A stretch of 64,000 nt of DNA from Verrucomicrobiota bacterium. GTDB lineage: Bacteria > Verrucomicrobiota > Verrucomicrobiia > CAIQCK01. Under the pieces are notes generated by a model, which was not told where the DNA came from, ran no database searches, and saw only the letters and a list, made by a program, of their open reading frames with translations. This document shows, one piece after another, positions 34,871 through 43,965 of the stretch. A program made the position numbers and the translations under genes. The DNA is taken from assembly GCA_016222825.1 (NCBI GenBank), contig JACRQF010000009.1, positions 186,001 to 250,000 on the forward strand, in the 5' to 3' direction. How positions within the stretch are numbered: position 1 is the stretch's first letter; every line of letters starts with the position of its first letter.

Positions 34871-36294
34871 ACCGGTCGCGCCTCCTCGTCATCGCCGCTC
34901 ACGCGTTGGTCTGGAGCACCGCGCTGGTTTATCTCTGCGGTTACGCCGCCACCTACGATCTTTGGGCCTACCTCTCGCAAGGCCGGTTGATCTGGGAAAC
35001 CGGTGCCATCCCGCGCGTGGACCACGATTCCTATCTGCCCACCGGCCCGTGGATTTGCCACAACTGGCTCGCCAGCGCGCTCCTCTATCCTTTCTATCTG
35101 GCCGGTGGCGGCGCGGCGCTCCGAGTTATTACACTGGTGTTTATGGTCGGCGCGCTCGTGTTGGCGTATCGCTCGGCCCGGAGTGCGGGCGCGTCGCCGC
35201 TCGGCACGCTGCTGGTGGTTGCTTTGGCCATTCCGAGCCTTTCCGTCGGCGGAATGCCGTTCCGACCTGCGATGATTTCGTTTGTGTTGCTGGTGCTACT
35301 GCTGCACGCCTTGCGCGCGGGCCGCGTCGGCTGGTGGATTCCCGTATTGTTCGTGGCGTGGGTAAACCTCCACGCGGGCGTCCTGATCGGGCTGGTGGTG
35401 ATGGGTTTGTGGACGGTTGGCTCGTGGCGTGAGCCGGCAACGATGAAACGGCTTGCCATTCTCACGGCCGCCTCTGCCGCGGCCACGCTGGTCAATCCTT
35501 ACCACGTCCGCTACTGGTGGATGGTCTGGGAAATCCTCGGCGACCGCAACAAGGACATCACCGAGTGGCAGCCGGTGGCATGGCTCACGAACCACTACCC
35601 GGAGTTCCAGGTTCTCGTCGCGCTGACTCTGGCGGTTCTGCTGGCGGCCCGCTTGCGTGACGCGCGTTGCTGGCTGGTGCTGGCCCTGATGGCGTATGCC
35701 GGCTCGCGACAGATCCGCCAGATTCCGCTGCTGGGCTTGGCCGCCGTCGTGCTGTTGCCGCCGATCATCGAGCCTTGGTTGCGCCGGCTGCGCGAGCGCG
35801 AGACATGGGCGCCGATGCCGCTGCTGGAGCGCCTGTTGCCGGCGGCTGCCGCGGCGCTGGCTGGGCTGATCGTCGGGCTGTGGTTCCGCAGCGAACCGTG
35901 GCGTCTGCGCGTGCCGGACCGGCCCAACGCGAGCGGCATTTACTATCCCGTCGGCTCGGTGGAATTCATGAAGGCGCAGCGGTTGCGCGGCAACCTGGCG
36001 GTTTTCTTCCCGTGGGGCGAATACGCCGCCTGGCAGCTTCACGGCCAATGCCGCGTCTCCGCCGACGGCCGGCACGTCTCGGTGTTCACCCGCGACGCCG
36101 TCAATCGCTCGATTGACTTCTCCCTCGGCCGCGACGGCTGGCGCGCGCTCCTGTCCAACTACCCGACCACTCTGGTCCTGATGCCGTCCTCGTCGCCCGT
36201 CACGCAGGCGCTTCAACGCGAGCCGGGCTGGAAGCTCCTCTACGCTGACACCGGCTCCGCGCTGTTCGCGAAAACTGCCGAAAGACTCCCATGA
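34867..36294 (+). CDS. Polytopic membrane protein, possible GT-C-type glycosyltransferase
   Basis: 475 residues with about nine to ten membrane segments (LLVIAAHALVWSTALVYLCGY at the start, then GTLLVVALAIPSLSVGG, MISFVLLVLLLHALR and others). The first outer loop contains DLWAYLSQGRLIWETG and VDHDSY, the acidic loop position used by GT-C enzymes that take sugars from polyprenyl phosphate. The C-terminal ~130 residues are soluble and probably extracytoplasmic. It ends the GT2-methyltransferase group. The GT-C assignment is an inference from topology and context. Confidence 0.65.
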   Translation: MNRSRLLVIAAHALVWSTALVYLCGYAATYDLWAYLSQGRLIWETGAIPRVDHDSYLPTGPWICHNWLASALLYPFYLAGGGAALRVITLVFMVGALVLAYRSARSAGASPLGTLLVVALAIPSLSVGGMPFRPAMISFVLLVLLLHALRAGRVGWWIPVLFVAWVNLHAGVLIGLVVMGLWTVGSWREPATMKRLAILTAASAAATLVNPYHVRYWWMVWEILGDRNKDITEWQPVAWLTNHYPEFQVLVALTLAVLLAARLRDARCWLVLALMAYAGSRQIRQIPLLGLAAVVLLPPIIEPWLRRLRERETWAPMPLLERLLPAAAAALAGLIVGLWFRSEPWRLRVPDRPNASGIYYPVGSVEFMKAQRLRGNLAVFFPWGEYAAWQLHGQCRVSADGRHVSVFTRDAVNRSIDFSLGRDGWRALLSNYPTTLVLMPSSSPVTQALQREPGWKLLYADTGSALFAKTAERLP

Positions 36295-37439
36295 GGAAGC
36301 AAAAACACGTCCTGCTCGTGCTTGGCTGGTATGACTACCGGCTACACAAGGGGATTGCCGAATACGCCCAGGAGCATGGCTGGCATCTCTCGGCCAATCT
36401 CGCCCGCGAGCGCGTCATCCCGTGGGGCTGGCAGGGCGACGGCGTGCTCGCCTGGCTTGGCGCGGGCGACGATCTGGCGGAGTTCGTCGAGTCGGTGCGC
36501 CGTCCGACGGTGGACTTCAGCTTGCGCCGGCCAAATCCGCGGTTCGCGCGTGTGTTGCAGGACCACGCCCATGCGGCGAGGCTGGTGGCGGATCACTTTC
36601 TGACGCGCGGCTTCAAGCACTTCGCGTTCTTCAGCGACGCGGAGAACTGGTCGTTTGACGAGCGGGGCCGCGGCTTCGTGGCGGTGCTGAAAAAGGCCGG
36701 CCATGAGTGCGCGTGGATCAAGTGGCACGAATCGGCAACGTTTCGCAGCGGTCGCGGGGAATGGACGAAGCGTCGCGCGTGGCTCGCGGCGCAATTGAAA
36801 CGGTCGCCGAAGCCACTCGCGTTGTTCGCCGCCAACGATCATCTGGCGACGGATGTTCTCGAATCGTGCGACGCCGCCGGCCTGCGCGTGCCGGAGCAGG
36901 TCGCCATCGTCGGCGCGGGCGATTACCTCCTGGCTGCCGACGCAATGCGCACGCCGCTCTCCAGCGTGGACATCAATCTCGAAGAACAAGGCTACGAGGG
37001 CGCCGCGTTGCTGGACCGGCTCATGCGCGGCGCGCGCCCGCCCTGCGAACCGCTCCGCATCCCCGCCGCGCGCGTGGTGACGCGCAAGAGCAGCGACATC
37101 CTCGCCGTCAACGAGCCGCGCGTGGGGAAGGCGCTGCGGTTCATCCGGGAGCGTTTCCGCGAGCCGATTGGCGTGGAGGATGTGGCCCGCGCGGCGGCGA
37201 TGTCGCGGCGGGCGCTGCACCAGGCGTTTCTCGACCACTTGGGCCGCGCGCCGGGCGAACAGATTCGCAATGTGCGGCTGGAGCACGCGAAGAAGCTCCT
37301 TGCCGAAACAAATCACAAAATCGCTGCTATCGCTGGCCTGAGCGGTTACCAGAGCGCCAACAGTTTTTGCGTGACGTTCACGAAGGCCGAGGGTTTTTCG
37401 CCGGCGGCGTTCAGGAAGTCCATTCGGCATCGGGCGTGA
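36291..37439 (+). CDS. XylR-like transcriptional regulator (sugar-binding domain plus AraC HTH)
   Basis: 382 residues. Residues 1-~265 form a LacI/periplasmic-binding-type sensor without its own N-terminal HTH (VLLVLGWYDYRLHKGIAEYA, ALFAANDHLATDVLESCDAAGLRVPEQ, SSVDINLEEQGYEGA). Residues ~280-382 are an AraC-type DNA-binding domain (MSRRALHQAFLDHLG, HKIAAIAGLSGYQSANSF). This is the XylR arrangement, which in E. coli senses xylose. Sugar specificity here is unknown. It overlaps the preceding membrane gene by ATGA although the functions seem unrelated. It is the only carbohydrate-type regulator in the window and so a candidate controller of the surrounding enzyme genes. Confidence 0.85.
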   Translation: MRKQKHVLLVLGWYDYRLHKGIAEYAQEHGWHLSANLARERVIPWGWQGDGVLAWLGAGDDLAEFVESVRRPTVDFSLRRPNPRFARVLQDHAHAARLVADHFLTRGFKHFAFFSDAENWSFDERGRGFVAVLKKAGHECAWIKWHESATFRSGRGEWTKRRAWLAAQLKRSPKPLALFAANDHLATDVLESCDAAGLRVPEQVAIVGAGDYLLAADAMRTPLSSVDINLEEQGYEGAALLDRLMRGARPPCEPLRIPAARVVTRKSSDILAVNEPRVGKALRFIRERFREPIGVEDVARAAAMSRRALHQAFLDHLGRAPGEQIRNVRLEHAKKLLAETNHKIAAIAGLSGYQSANSFCVTFTKAEGFSPAAFRKSIRHRA

Positions 37440-37578
37440 TGGCGCGTGTTCGGCCCGATCTGTATGGAATCGTGACGCGGCGTCCGGCACGATGGTTGAA
37501 GTCGGCAGCAACGTCGTCGTGCAATGCTGAGAAATGTTACACAGTGGGATAGATTTCAGGTTCCAAAAGAAATACGCC

Positions 37579-38652
37579 ATGACTGCTATCGTGTTGAAGA
37601 TCCTCCGGACCGTGTTCCGGCTCGCCAAGTGGAGTCTCATTGCCATTGTTGTCGTCGAGGTTGTCAGTTTCGTCGTGGTTGTGTCGTCCAACTTTGTCCT
37701 CTACGGGAGCCGCTTCGAGGGCAGTCGCGCGCGCTATGACGCGTATGCGCTTTTCCTGCACCGTGAAGGTCCGCGCGCGACGGCCTTCAACCGCAGGTCG
37801 GGTGTTCCTTCGCGCGATCGTCTGCTGTGGATACTGGGTGGTTCGACAACACGCGGCAGCACAGACGACGATGCCAAGACCATTCCGAGCTTCCTGTCTC
37901 ACGACCTCAACCGTGACGCCGAGGGGCTTTGCTGGACAGTCCGCAACTTCGGCGTGAACTCGTTCAACAGTCTGCTGCAGGCAAAGTATCTGCAGAAACT
38001 GCTGATTGAGGAGTCGGAAAAACCCGATCTTGTCATCTTCCTTGATGGCGCCAATGACGCGACTTACTACGCGACGTTCCGAACACCCGAGGCACACTTC
38101 GGTTACAGCAAGGTTCGTGGCATCATTGAGAGCTATCGCAACCGGTGGTTCGGCATCCTCAAACCCATTTATGCAGCCGCCTATGCTTCCTACACCAGGG
38201 AGCTGTTGGAAAAAATCACTCAGACCATGACCTGCATTCCCCAAAACTCGCCCGAACTGAGAGCGTTTGCCGATTCCGTGACGAGACGATATGACTTCCT
38301 TGACCGGCTCTGCCGCTCATTGGGTATCGAGTTTGTTGTGTTCTGGCAACCAACGCGATGGGTGGAAACCGCACCGGCAGCACCCGCCATCCGTGATATG
38401 GAGCGCCGTGGCGTCATCAGCGCGGACCGCTTGCCTGCATACGCACACAACATGCGAGCTATTTCCGACGCAGTGATTGCGCGTGCAGGGTCGCTGGATT
38501 GCTTCGTGGATTTCCGAAACGTGCTGACTTCTCGAACCAGTCTCGTCTATCGCGAAGACGGCGTGCATTTCCTGGACGAAGGCCGCGAACTGGTCGCCAA
38601 GACCATTGCGGCAGCCATTGGCGAACGCAAACTCACTGGCAAGGCAAAATGA
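37579..38652 (+). CDS. Membrane-anchored SGNH/GDSL hydrolase
   Basis: 357 residues from the ATG at 37579. One N-terminal membrane segment (LIAIVVVEVVSFVVVVSSNFV) with the rest outside. SGNH blocks: LWILGGSTTRGS (Ser89), FLDGANDATYY (the Asn block), and EDGVHFLDEG (Asp327-x-x-His330). The family hydrolyses esters, often acetyl groups on polysaccharides. Base composition looks lower in GC than the flanking genes and codon choice is more mixed, so it may be a later arrival. The stop overlaps the next gene's ATG (ATGA), coupling it to the GH28 enzyme; pectin deacetylation is a reasonable guess. Confidence 0.75.
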   Translation: MTAIVLKILRTVFRLAKWSLIAIVVVEVVSFVVVVSSNFVLYGSRFEGSRARYDAYALFLHREGPRATAFNRRSGVPSRDRLLWILGGSTTRGSTDDDAKTIPSFLSHDLNRDAEGLCWTVRNFGVNSFNSLLQAKYLQKLLIEESEKPDLVIFLDGANDATYYATFRTPEAHFGYSKVRGIIESYRNRWFGILKPIYAAAYASYTRELLEKITQTMTCIPQNSPELRAFADSVTRRYDFLDRLCRSLGIEFVVFWQPTRWVETAPAAPAIRDMERRGVISADRLPAYAHNMRAISDAVIARAGSLDCFVDFRNVLTSRTSLVYREDGVHFLDEGRELVAKTIAAAIGERKLTGKAK

Positions 38653-40160
38653 CAAGTCCTATTCGCAGCCGCAATGAAGTCGCGCCAGCTATGACAGACA
38701 TTCGGGAATCAGCAAGAAGCTGTTTCGGCGCCACTGGTTCGCACCACTTGTTTATCCGAGGGGGCGTCGCCGCAGTCTTGTTTGCGAGCTTTGTTCTTGA
38801 TGCCAGCAGCGCTGGCAACGCTTTCAATGTCCGCGACCACGGCGCGAGGGGCGAACGCACGACAAATGACCGGGTCGCAATTCAGGCGGCCATCGAAGCT
38901 TGCGCCGCGGCGGGTGGCGGCAAGGTCGTGTTTCCGGCCGGCGACTATCTTTGCGGCGGCCTGCGGCTGGCCAGCGGTGTCAACATCTACCTCGAAGCAG
39001 GCGCGACGATCTGGGTGAGCACCGATCCTCGCGATTACAGCGCTGGCGGCAGCGGCAGTGTCTACGCGTCCGGAAGTTGGGGGCATTTGTTCTTTGCTGA
39101 TGGCGCGCGGAACGTCTCGATTACCGGCCGCGGCGTCATCAACGGCCAGACCACGGCCGACCACGGCGGGCGTTGGGGCGTGACCACGAAGCTCGGGTTT
39201 CGCACGGGCATCCTGCGGTTCCTCGACTGCCGCGACGTCGCAGTGCGTGGCGTCTCCATTCTCAACAGCGATGCGTGGACGCTGCACTTCCGGCGTTGCG
39301 AGAACGTGGCGGTTGAGGACGTGACCATCCGCAACAACTACCGCCGGCAGGTCACCGACGGCATTGACCCCGACATGTGCCGCAACGTCCGCATCGCCCG
39401 CTGCCGCATCTCCTCGGGCGACGACTGCATCGTGCTCAAGACGATGGAGGCACATCCCTGCGAGAACGTCACCGTGAGCGACTGCGTGCTGGAGTCGGCG
39501 GCCTCCGCGCTGAAGCTCGGCACGGAGTCGCGCGGCGATTTCCGGAACATCCGGGTCACCAACTGCGTCATCACCAACACCCACACCGGCATCGGCCTTT
39601 ACCTCAAGGACGGCGGGACGATGGAGAACATCACGTTCTCAAACATCCGCATCGCCTGCTGCCGGCCGATGGCGCGCGCCGTGACGCCGGTGTTTGCGGA
39701 CATTGAGCGCCGCGCGGCCGACTCGAAGCTGGGTCGCATCCGCAACGTGACGTTCGAGAACCTCGACATCACAAGCGGGTCGGGTGTTCTCGTTCAAGGC
39801 GCGCCAGGGCGGCCTGTGGAGGACATGGTCTTTCGTAACATCCGGTTTCGCGTCGAGCAGGCGGATGATTACGCGAAACGCAACAAGCCCGTGGGCGGCC
39901 GGCGCGCGGCGGGCGACCAGTGCGATGCGAGTTTCGCGCGGCTGCCGTCGTATTTCACCGTCGCCCACGCGAGGGGCTTCACGCTGGAGGACTTGTGGGT
40001 GAGTATTGGCGCCGCCGCGTTTGAGCAACAGCCTCGATCGGCCTTTTGCGGACGGCATATTGACGGACTCAAGGTTCGCAACGTCCGTCGCGACCCGGCG
40101 GCGGAAAGCGTAGGTGCGGTGGACTTGCAGGACTGCCGAGCCGCCGGCGAGACGCGCTGA
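38649..40160 (+). CDS. Secreted GH28 polygalacturonase-like enzyme
   Basis: 503 residues from 38649; a later ATG at 38691 is also possible. The export signal is atypical (HLFIRGGVAAVLFASFVLDASSAG). NVRDHGARGERTTNDRVAIQAAI is the classic GH28 start. Active-site strands: TDGIDPDMC (Asp240), SSGDDCIVLKT (Asp258-Asp259), then LGTESRGDF where many members have G-H-G, and GLYLKDGGTMEN where R-I-K is usual. The catalytic Asp residues are therefore kept while the substrate-side motifs are altered, as in many bacterial homologues. GH28 cleaves galacturonan or rhamnogalacturonan. Coupled to the upstream SGNH hydrolase. Confidence 0.85.
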   Translation: MTSPIRSRNEVAPAMTDIRESARSCFGATGSHHLFIRGGVAAVLFASFVLDASSAGNAFNVRDHGARGERTTNDRVAIQAAIEACAAAGGGKVVFPAGDYLCGGLRLASGVNIYLEAGATIWVSTDPRDYSAGGSGSVYASGSWGHLFFADGARNVSITGRGVINGQTTADHGGRWGVTTKLGFRTGILRFLDCRDVAVRGVSILNSDAWTLHFRRCENVAVEDVTIRNNYRRQVTDGIDPDMCRNVRIARCRISSGDDCIVLKTMEAHPCENVTVSDCVLESAASALKLGTESRGDFRNIRVTNCVITNTHTGIGLYLKDGGTMENITFSNIRIACCRPMARAVTPVFADIERRAADSKLGRIRNVTFENLDITSGSGVLVQGAPGRPVEDMVFRNIRFRVEQADDYAKRNKPVGGRRAAGDQCDASFARLPSYFTVAHARGFTLEDLWVSIGAAAFEQQPRSAFCGRHIDGLKVRNVRRDPAAESVGAVDLQDCRAAGETR

Positions 40161-40179
40161 AGCCCGGAGCGAGCCGGTT

Positions 40180-40242
40180 GCACGTATTTCAACGCGCTCT
40201 GCACAAATGCGTGTTTGCAGCCGTGTGCGCGGCGGCTAGCAT
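40180..40242 (+). promoter_or_regulatory. Class B upstream element, copy 1 (before GH39-like gene)
   Basis: GCACGTATTTCAACGCGCTC, then TGCACAAATGCG, and finally TAGCAT (40237-40242) exactly 6 nt before the ATG at 40249. TTTGCA lies 17 bp upstream of TAGCAT and could be a -35 box. No ribosome-binding site is present. Compare copies ending at 41759, 45711 and 55803. Confidence 0.6.
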
Positions 40243-40248
40243 CGGGCC

Positions 40249-41691
40249 ATGAACATGGACGCCATCTCACGACGCCGGTTCCTCGGCACCTGCTTTGCCG
40301 CCACGACGAGTAGCTTGTTCGCGCAGACTGCGAAGCTGCCCGTGCTTGGCAAGGTCGCCCCGCGCGATTCACTCGCCATCGCCGCGTCGCCGCTGTCGGT
40401 CGGGTTCGAGACGCTCGACCGCAAGATGTTTGACCCGGAGCGCACCTATCCGCATCTCGCCCGCCTCGGCGTGAAATGGGCGCGCGTCCACACCGGCTGG
40501 TGCCGCACGGAACTCAAGCGCGGCGAGTATGACTTCGCGTGGCTCGACGCCGTCGTGGACCGGCTGCTCAAGATCGGCATCCAGCCGTGGTTCTGCGTCG
40601 GTTTCGGCAACCGGCTCTACACGCCCGAAGCGCCGTTCGAGTCGGCCGTGGGCTGGATTCCAACGCGCACCGAGGAAGGCCGGCGCGCGTGGGTGCGTTA
40701 CGTTGGCGCGCTCGCCGAGCACTACCGCGGGCGGGTGAAACATTTTGAGATTTGGAACGAGCCGCAGGGGAAGAGCTTCTGGCGGCCCGAAGAACCCGGC
40801 GCCGCGAAATACGTCGAGCTGGTCAAGCTTACCGTCCCTGCCATCCGCGAGCGCCGGCCCGACGCCGTCATCATCGGCGGTGCGGTCGCCGGCATGGACA
40901 CGAAGTTCTTCCAAGCCTGCATGGAGTGCGGTCTCGGCGAGCACATCCAGAAGGCGTCGTTCCACTCCTACCGGCCGTTGCCGGAGCACAACTACGAAGC
41001 CGACGTCCGTCAGTGGCGCAAGATCATCGCCAAGCACAAGCCCGGCATCGCGCTCTGGCATGGCGAGGTCGGCGCGGCATCGCAGCCCGGCGGCGCGGGC
41101 GGTCGCGCCAACTACGCGTGGACCGAGCAGCGCCAGGCGAAGTTCATGTTGCGCCGTTTTCTCTCCGACCTGCGCATGGAGATCGAGCTGGTCTCCTACT
41201 TCCACACCGTGGACCTCGTGAACTACTTCGGCAGCGAAGGCCCCAGCGGCAAGACCAACTTCAAGGGCCTGCTGCGCGGCACCGACTACACGCCCAAGCC
41301 CGCCTACTTCGCCTACCAGTGCCTCTGCGCACTCTTCGACGCCCAGACCGTCCGTGCCGACCTGCCGATGAGCTTCGCCCCCCTCGCCGGAGCCGAGTCG
41401 GTGAAAACCGAGGAGATCGTCTTCGCTGGCTTCGCCCGCAACGGCAAGGCGCTGCACGTCTATTGGCATCCCTGTGGCCACGAAATGGAGCGTCCCGACG
41501 AGCGCATCGCGCTCACGCTCGCCACGCGCCCCGACGCGAAGATGACCCAACCCGTCCTCGTGGACCCGCTCACGTCCACCGTTTATCAACTCGCCGGTGC
41601 CGAACAGCGCGGTGACCAATGGACCCTCGCCGACGCCCCGCTGGCCGATCATCCGCTCATCGTGACCGACCGCGCGGTGGCGTTGGGATGA
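40249..41691 (+). CDS. Tat-exported GH39/GH5-like glycoside hydrolase (copy 1)
   Basis: 480 residues. Tat signal SRRRFLGTCFAATTSSLFAQ. Barrel start ASPLSVGFETLDRKMFDPE and HLARLGVKWARVHTGW. Acid/base in KHFEIWNEPQGKSFW (Glu171), nucleophile in IALWHGEVGAASQPGG (Glu273). A small C-terminal beta-sandwich from ~390 ends TVYQLAGAEQ. The layout is that of GH39-type clan GH-A enzymes (xylosidase/iduronidase-like). It is closely paralogous to the gene at 55812. Both stand directly behind a class B element, so they are probably co-regulated. Confidence 0.75.
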   Translation: MNMDAISRRRFLGTCFAATTSSLFAQTAKLPVLGKVAPRDSLAIAASPLSVGFETLDRKMFDPERTYPHLARLGVKWARVHTGWCRTELKRGEYDFAWLDAVVDRLLKIGIQPWFCVGFGNRLYTPEAPFESAVGWIPTRTEEGRRAWVRYVGALAEHYRGRVKHFEIWNEPQGKSFWRPEEPGAAKYVELVKLTVPAIRERRPDAVIIGGAVAGMDTKFFQACMECGLGEHIQKASFHSYRPLPEHNYEADVRQWRKIIAKHKPGIALWHGEVGAASQPGGAGGRANYAWTEQRQAKFMLRRFLSDLRMEIELVSYFHTVDLVNYFGSEGPSGKTNFKGLLRGTDYTPKPAYFAYQCLCALFDAQTVRADLPMSFAPLAGAESVKTEEIVFAGFARNGKALHVYWHPCGHEMERPDERIALTLATRPDAKMTQPVLVDPLTSTVYQLAGAEQRGDQWTLADAPLADHPLIVTDRAVALG

Positions 41692-41697
41692 GAGGGT

Positions 41698-41759
41698 GCG
41701 CATTTTTCGACCCACTCGGAAGAAAACGATGCTGCGGAGCTGTAGCGAAGGTGTAGTAT
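41698..41759 (+). promoter_or_regulatory. Class B upstream element, copy 2 (before discoidin-like gene)
   Basis: GCGCATTTTTCGACCCACTC, then GGAAGAAAACGATGCTGCGG, and GGTGTAGTAT. TAGTAT (41754-41759) is 6 nt from the ATG at 41766. It shares GAAAACGATGCTG with copy 4 at 55742. No ribosome-binding site precedes the gene. Confidence 0.6.
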
Positions 41760-41765
41760 CGGCGC

Positions 41766-42437
41766 ATGAAACTGACAGGAACGATACTGATTGCCGTCAT
41801 GGCCGGAGGACTTGCGGTGGTGGCAGGCGGCGACGATAGCGGCAAGACTCAACTCAAAATCAATCTGCCGAGACCGCAGTTCACCGGCACACCAAGGCCC
41901 ATTCGGTCACCGAATCTGGAGGCCCCGCGCAATGGCAAGCTGTATCCGCCGGTCGAGGTGCCGGCGGGCTGTGACAAGCTCCTGTCGAAGGGCTGCAAGG
42001 TCACATCAAGCGATGCTGAACCGGTCATCGGCACGCTGTCGCTCATCACTGACGGCGACAAGGAACATGACGCGGAAACTTATGTCGAATTGGGTCCCCG
42101 CAAGCAGTGGGTCCAGATTGACCTGGGCAAGGAGCGCGAGATCTACGCGGTCTGCGTGTGGCACTATCACGGCGAAGCGCGCGTGTATCGCGATGTCATC
42201 TGCCAGATTTCCAATGACTCGAAGTTCATTGACGGCGTCGTGACCGTGTTCAACAACGACCACGATAATTCGTCAGGGCTGGGCGCGGGCAAGGAGAAGG
42301 AATATGTCGAATCCAACGAGGGCCGTCCTTTTGCCGTCAACGGCGTCAAGGGCCGCTATCTCCGCTTCTACAGCAGCGGCAACACATCGAACGAGATGAA
42401 CCACTACACGGAAATCGAAATCTACGGCAAACAATGA
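41766..42437 (+). CDS. Secreted discoidin-like (F5/8 type C) domain protein
   Basis: 223 residues. Signal peptide LTGTILIAVMAGGLAVVAGGD. From ~75 the sequence reads as a galactose-binding-like beta-sandwich: GTLSLITDGDKEHDAETYVELG, KQWVQIDLGKEREIYAVCVWHYHGE, and VKGRYLRFYSSGNTSNEMNHYTEIEIYG at the end. It has no catalytic module. The ATGA overlap with the following Gfo/Idh/MocA gene suggests it delivers or positions a sugar ligand for that exported enzyme (inference). Confidence 0.7.
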   Translation: MKLTGTILIAVMAGGLAVVAGGDDSGKTQLKINLPRPQFTGTPRPIRSPNLEAPRNGKLYPPVEVPAGCDKLLSKGCKVTSSDAEPVIGTLSLITDGDKEHDAETYVELGPRKQWVQIDLGKEREIYAVCVWHYHGEARVYRDVICQISNDSKFIDGVVTVFNNDHDNSSGLGAGKEKEYVESNEGRPFAVNGVKGRYLRFYSSGNTSNEMNHYTEIEIYGKQ

Positions 42438-43804
42438 ACACCACACGAAGAGCGTTCATCAGGGACACAGCCGTAGCGCTGGCGGCTCCAATGATCGTGC
42501 GTTCGTCTGCGCTGGGCGCGGACGGCGCGACGGCTCCCAGCGACCGCATCAACCTGGCCGTGATCGGCGCCGGCAACATGGGGAAACGGCACATGCCCCG
42601 CCTGCTTTTCGACCGGGGCGTGCAAGTCATGGCCGTGTGCGACCCGGACGCCTCGCGGCTTCAAGAGACCCGCGAAATCGTCGAGTCCAACTACGCCCAG
42701 TTGTTGCCCAAAGGCTCCTACAGCGGTTGCGCGGCCGTCGCCGACTTCCGTGAGGTGCTTCAGCGCAAGGACATTGATGCCGTGATGGTCATCACGCCGG
42801 ACCATTGGCACGTCCCCATCGCCATCGCGGCGGCCAAGGCTGGCAAGGACATCTACTGCGAAAAGCCCGTCTCCATGACCGTCCGGCAGGGCCGCAAGCT
42901 GGTCGAGGCGGTGCGGGCCAATAACCGCGTTTTCCAGACCGGCTCGCAATACCGGTCAAAAACGGTGATCCGCAAAGCCCTAACTTTCATCCGGGGAGGC
43001 GGCCTCGGCAAAGTGAAATGCGCATTTGCACACTGGCCAAAGATCAGCGTGCCGACCGTCGGCAGTTCCTACATTCCGCTAAACCCGAAGCTCCCGGAAG
43101 AGCCTTTGCTGAAGGGGCTGGATTGGGATCGGTGGGTTGGCCCCGCGCCCATGCGGCCCTACAACAGCCTCTACCATCGCAACCCCACCCCGAGCTCGGT
43201 GTTCTGGGCGTGGTGCGCCGATTTCGGACTGGGCGTCGTGACCTACGAGCACGCCCACTTCGCCGACAACATCCAGTGGGCGTTGGGCATGGAGGAATCC
43301 GGTCCGGTGGAGATCATCCATCCCTCGACCGGGCAGTTCCCGACGCTCACCTGCCGTTACGCCAACGGGACGCTCCTGCATCAGGTGGAAGACATGCAGG
43401 ACGTGAAGAGGATCTACCACGCTGTGCCGGACACCGCGCGGATGGACGGTTATCTGGGCGGCGTGTTTGTCGGCGAGCGCGGGTGGGTTTCCGTCCAGTT
43501 CAGCCGCAAGATGGAGGGCGGACCCGAGAGCATTTTCGACGAGATGAAGATCAAGAACCGCGAGACCACCGCCAGCGCCGACAAGCATCACCAGAACTGG
43601 TTCGACTGCATCCGAAGCCGGCAGAAACCCAGCGCGCATGAGGAGATCGGCCACCGCGCCGCCTCCCTCGGACAGATCATCACCGCCTCCTTCAAACTGG
43701 GACGCTCGCTCAAGTGGGACCCCGCCGCAGAAATCTTCCCCGGCGACGACGAGGTCAACCGCCTGTTGGAATGCCCCGTGCCCCGCAAAGAGTGGGCGAT
43801 GTGA
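42434..43804 (+). CDS. Tat-exported Gfo/Idh/MocA-family oxidoreductase
   Basis: 456 residues. Tat signal NTTRRAFIRDTAVALAAP. Rossmann motif NLAVIGAGNMGKRH, then TPDHWHVPIAIAAAKAGKD and E-K-P (Glu133-Lys-Pro). WCADFGLGVVTYEHAHFADNIQW is the C-terminal active-site region, where the usual G-x-H-x-x-D segment reads YEHAHFAD. Full length for the exported branch. The nearest relative in the window is the protein at 17271 (same HWH signature). Coupled by ATGA to the discoidin-like gene. Confidence 0.84.
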   Translation: MNTTRRAFIRDTAVALAAPMIVRSSALGADGATAPSDRINLAVIGAGNMGKRHMPRLLFDRGVQVMAVCDPDASRLQETREIVESNYAQLLPKGSYSGCAAVADFREVLQRKDIDAVMVITPDHWHVPIAIAAAKAGKDIYCEKPVSMTVRQGRKLVEAVRANNRVFQTGSQYRSKTVIRKALTFIRGGGLGKVKCAFAHWPKISVPTVGSSYIPLNPKLPEEPLLKGLDWDRWVGPAPMRPYNSLYHRNPTPSSVFWAWCADFGLGVVTYEHAHFADNIQWALGMEESGPVEIIHPSTGQFPTLTCRYANGTLLHQVEDMQDVKRIYHAVPDTARMDGYLGGVFVGERGWVSVQFSRKMEGGPESIFDEMKIKNRETTASADKHHQNWFDCIRSRQKPSAHEEIGHRAASLGQIITASFKLGRSLKWDPAAEIFPGDDEVNRLLECPVPRKEWAM

Positions 43805-43917
43805 CACCGCGTGAGTGATGAAACTCGCAGACTTCACCGACCGCCGCGGAATCTCCGTGAACAGCCGATGGCCGGCAATGAATCCGTCAAGAATCAGGAG
43901 CCGATTCTGTTGACGGG

Positions 43918-43953
43918 AATTTCTTCGTGACGACGGACGGCGGGCGGTGGCAG
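43918..43953 (+). promoter_or_regulatory. Class A upstream element, copy 4 (before sulfatase)
   Basis: AATTTCTTCGTGACGACGGA, then CGGCGGGCGGTGGCAG. TGGCAG ends 12 nt before the ATG at 43966. The most diverged copy, but the TTTCTT start, the GGACGGCGGGCGG centre, the terminal TGGCAG and the spacing are all kept. Confidence 0.5.
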
Positions 43954-43965
43954 ATTCCGCTTATC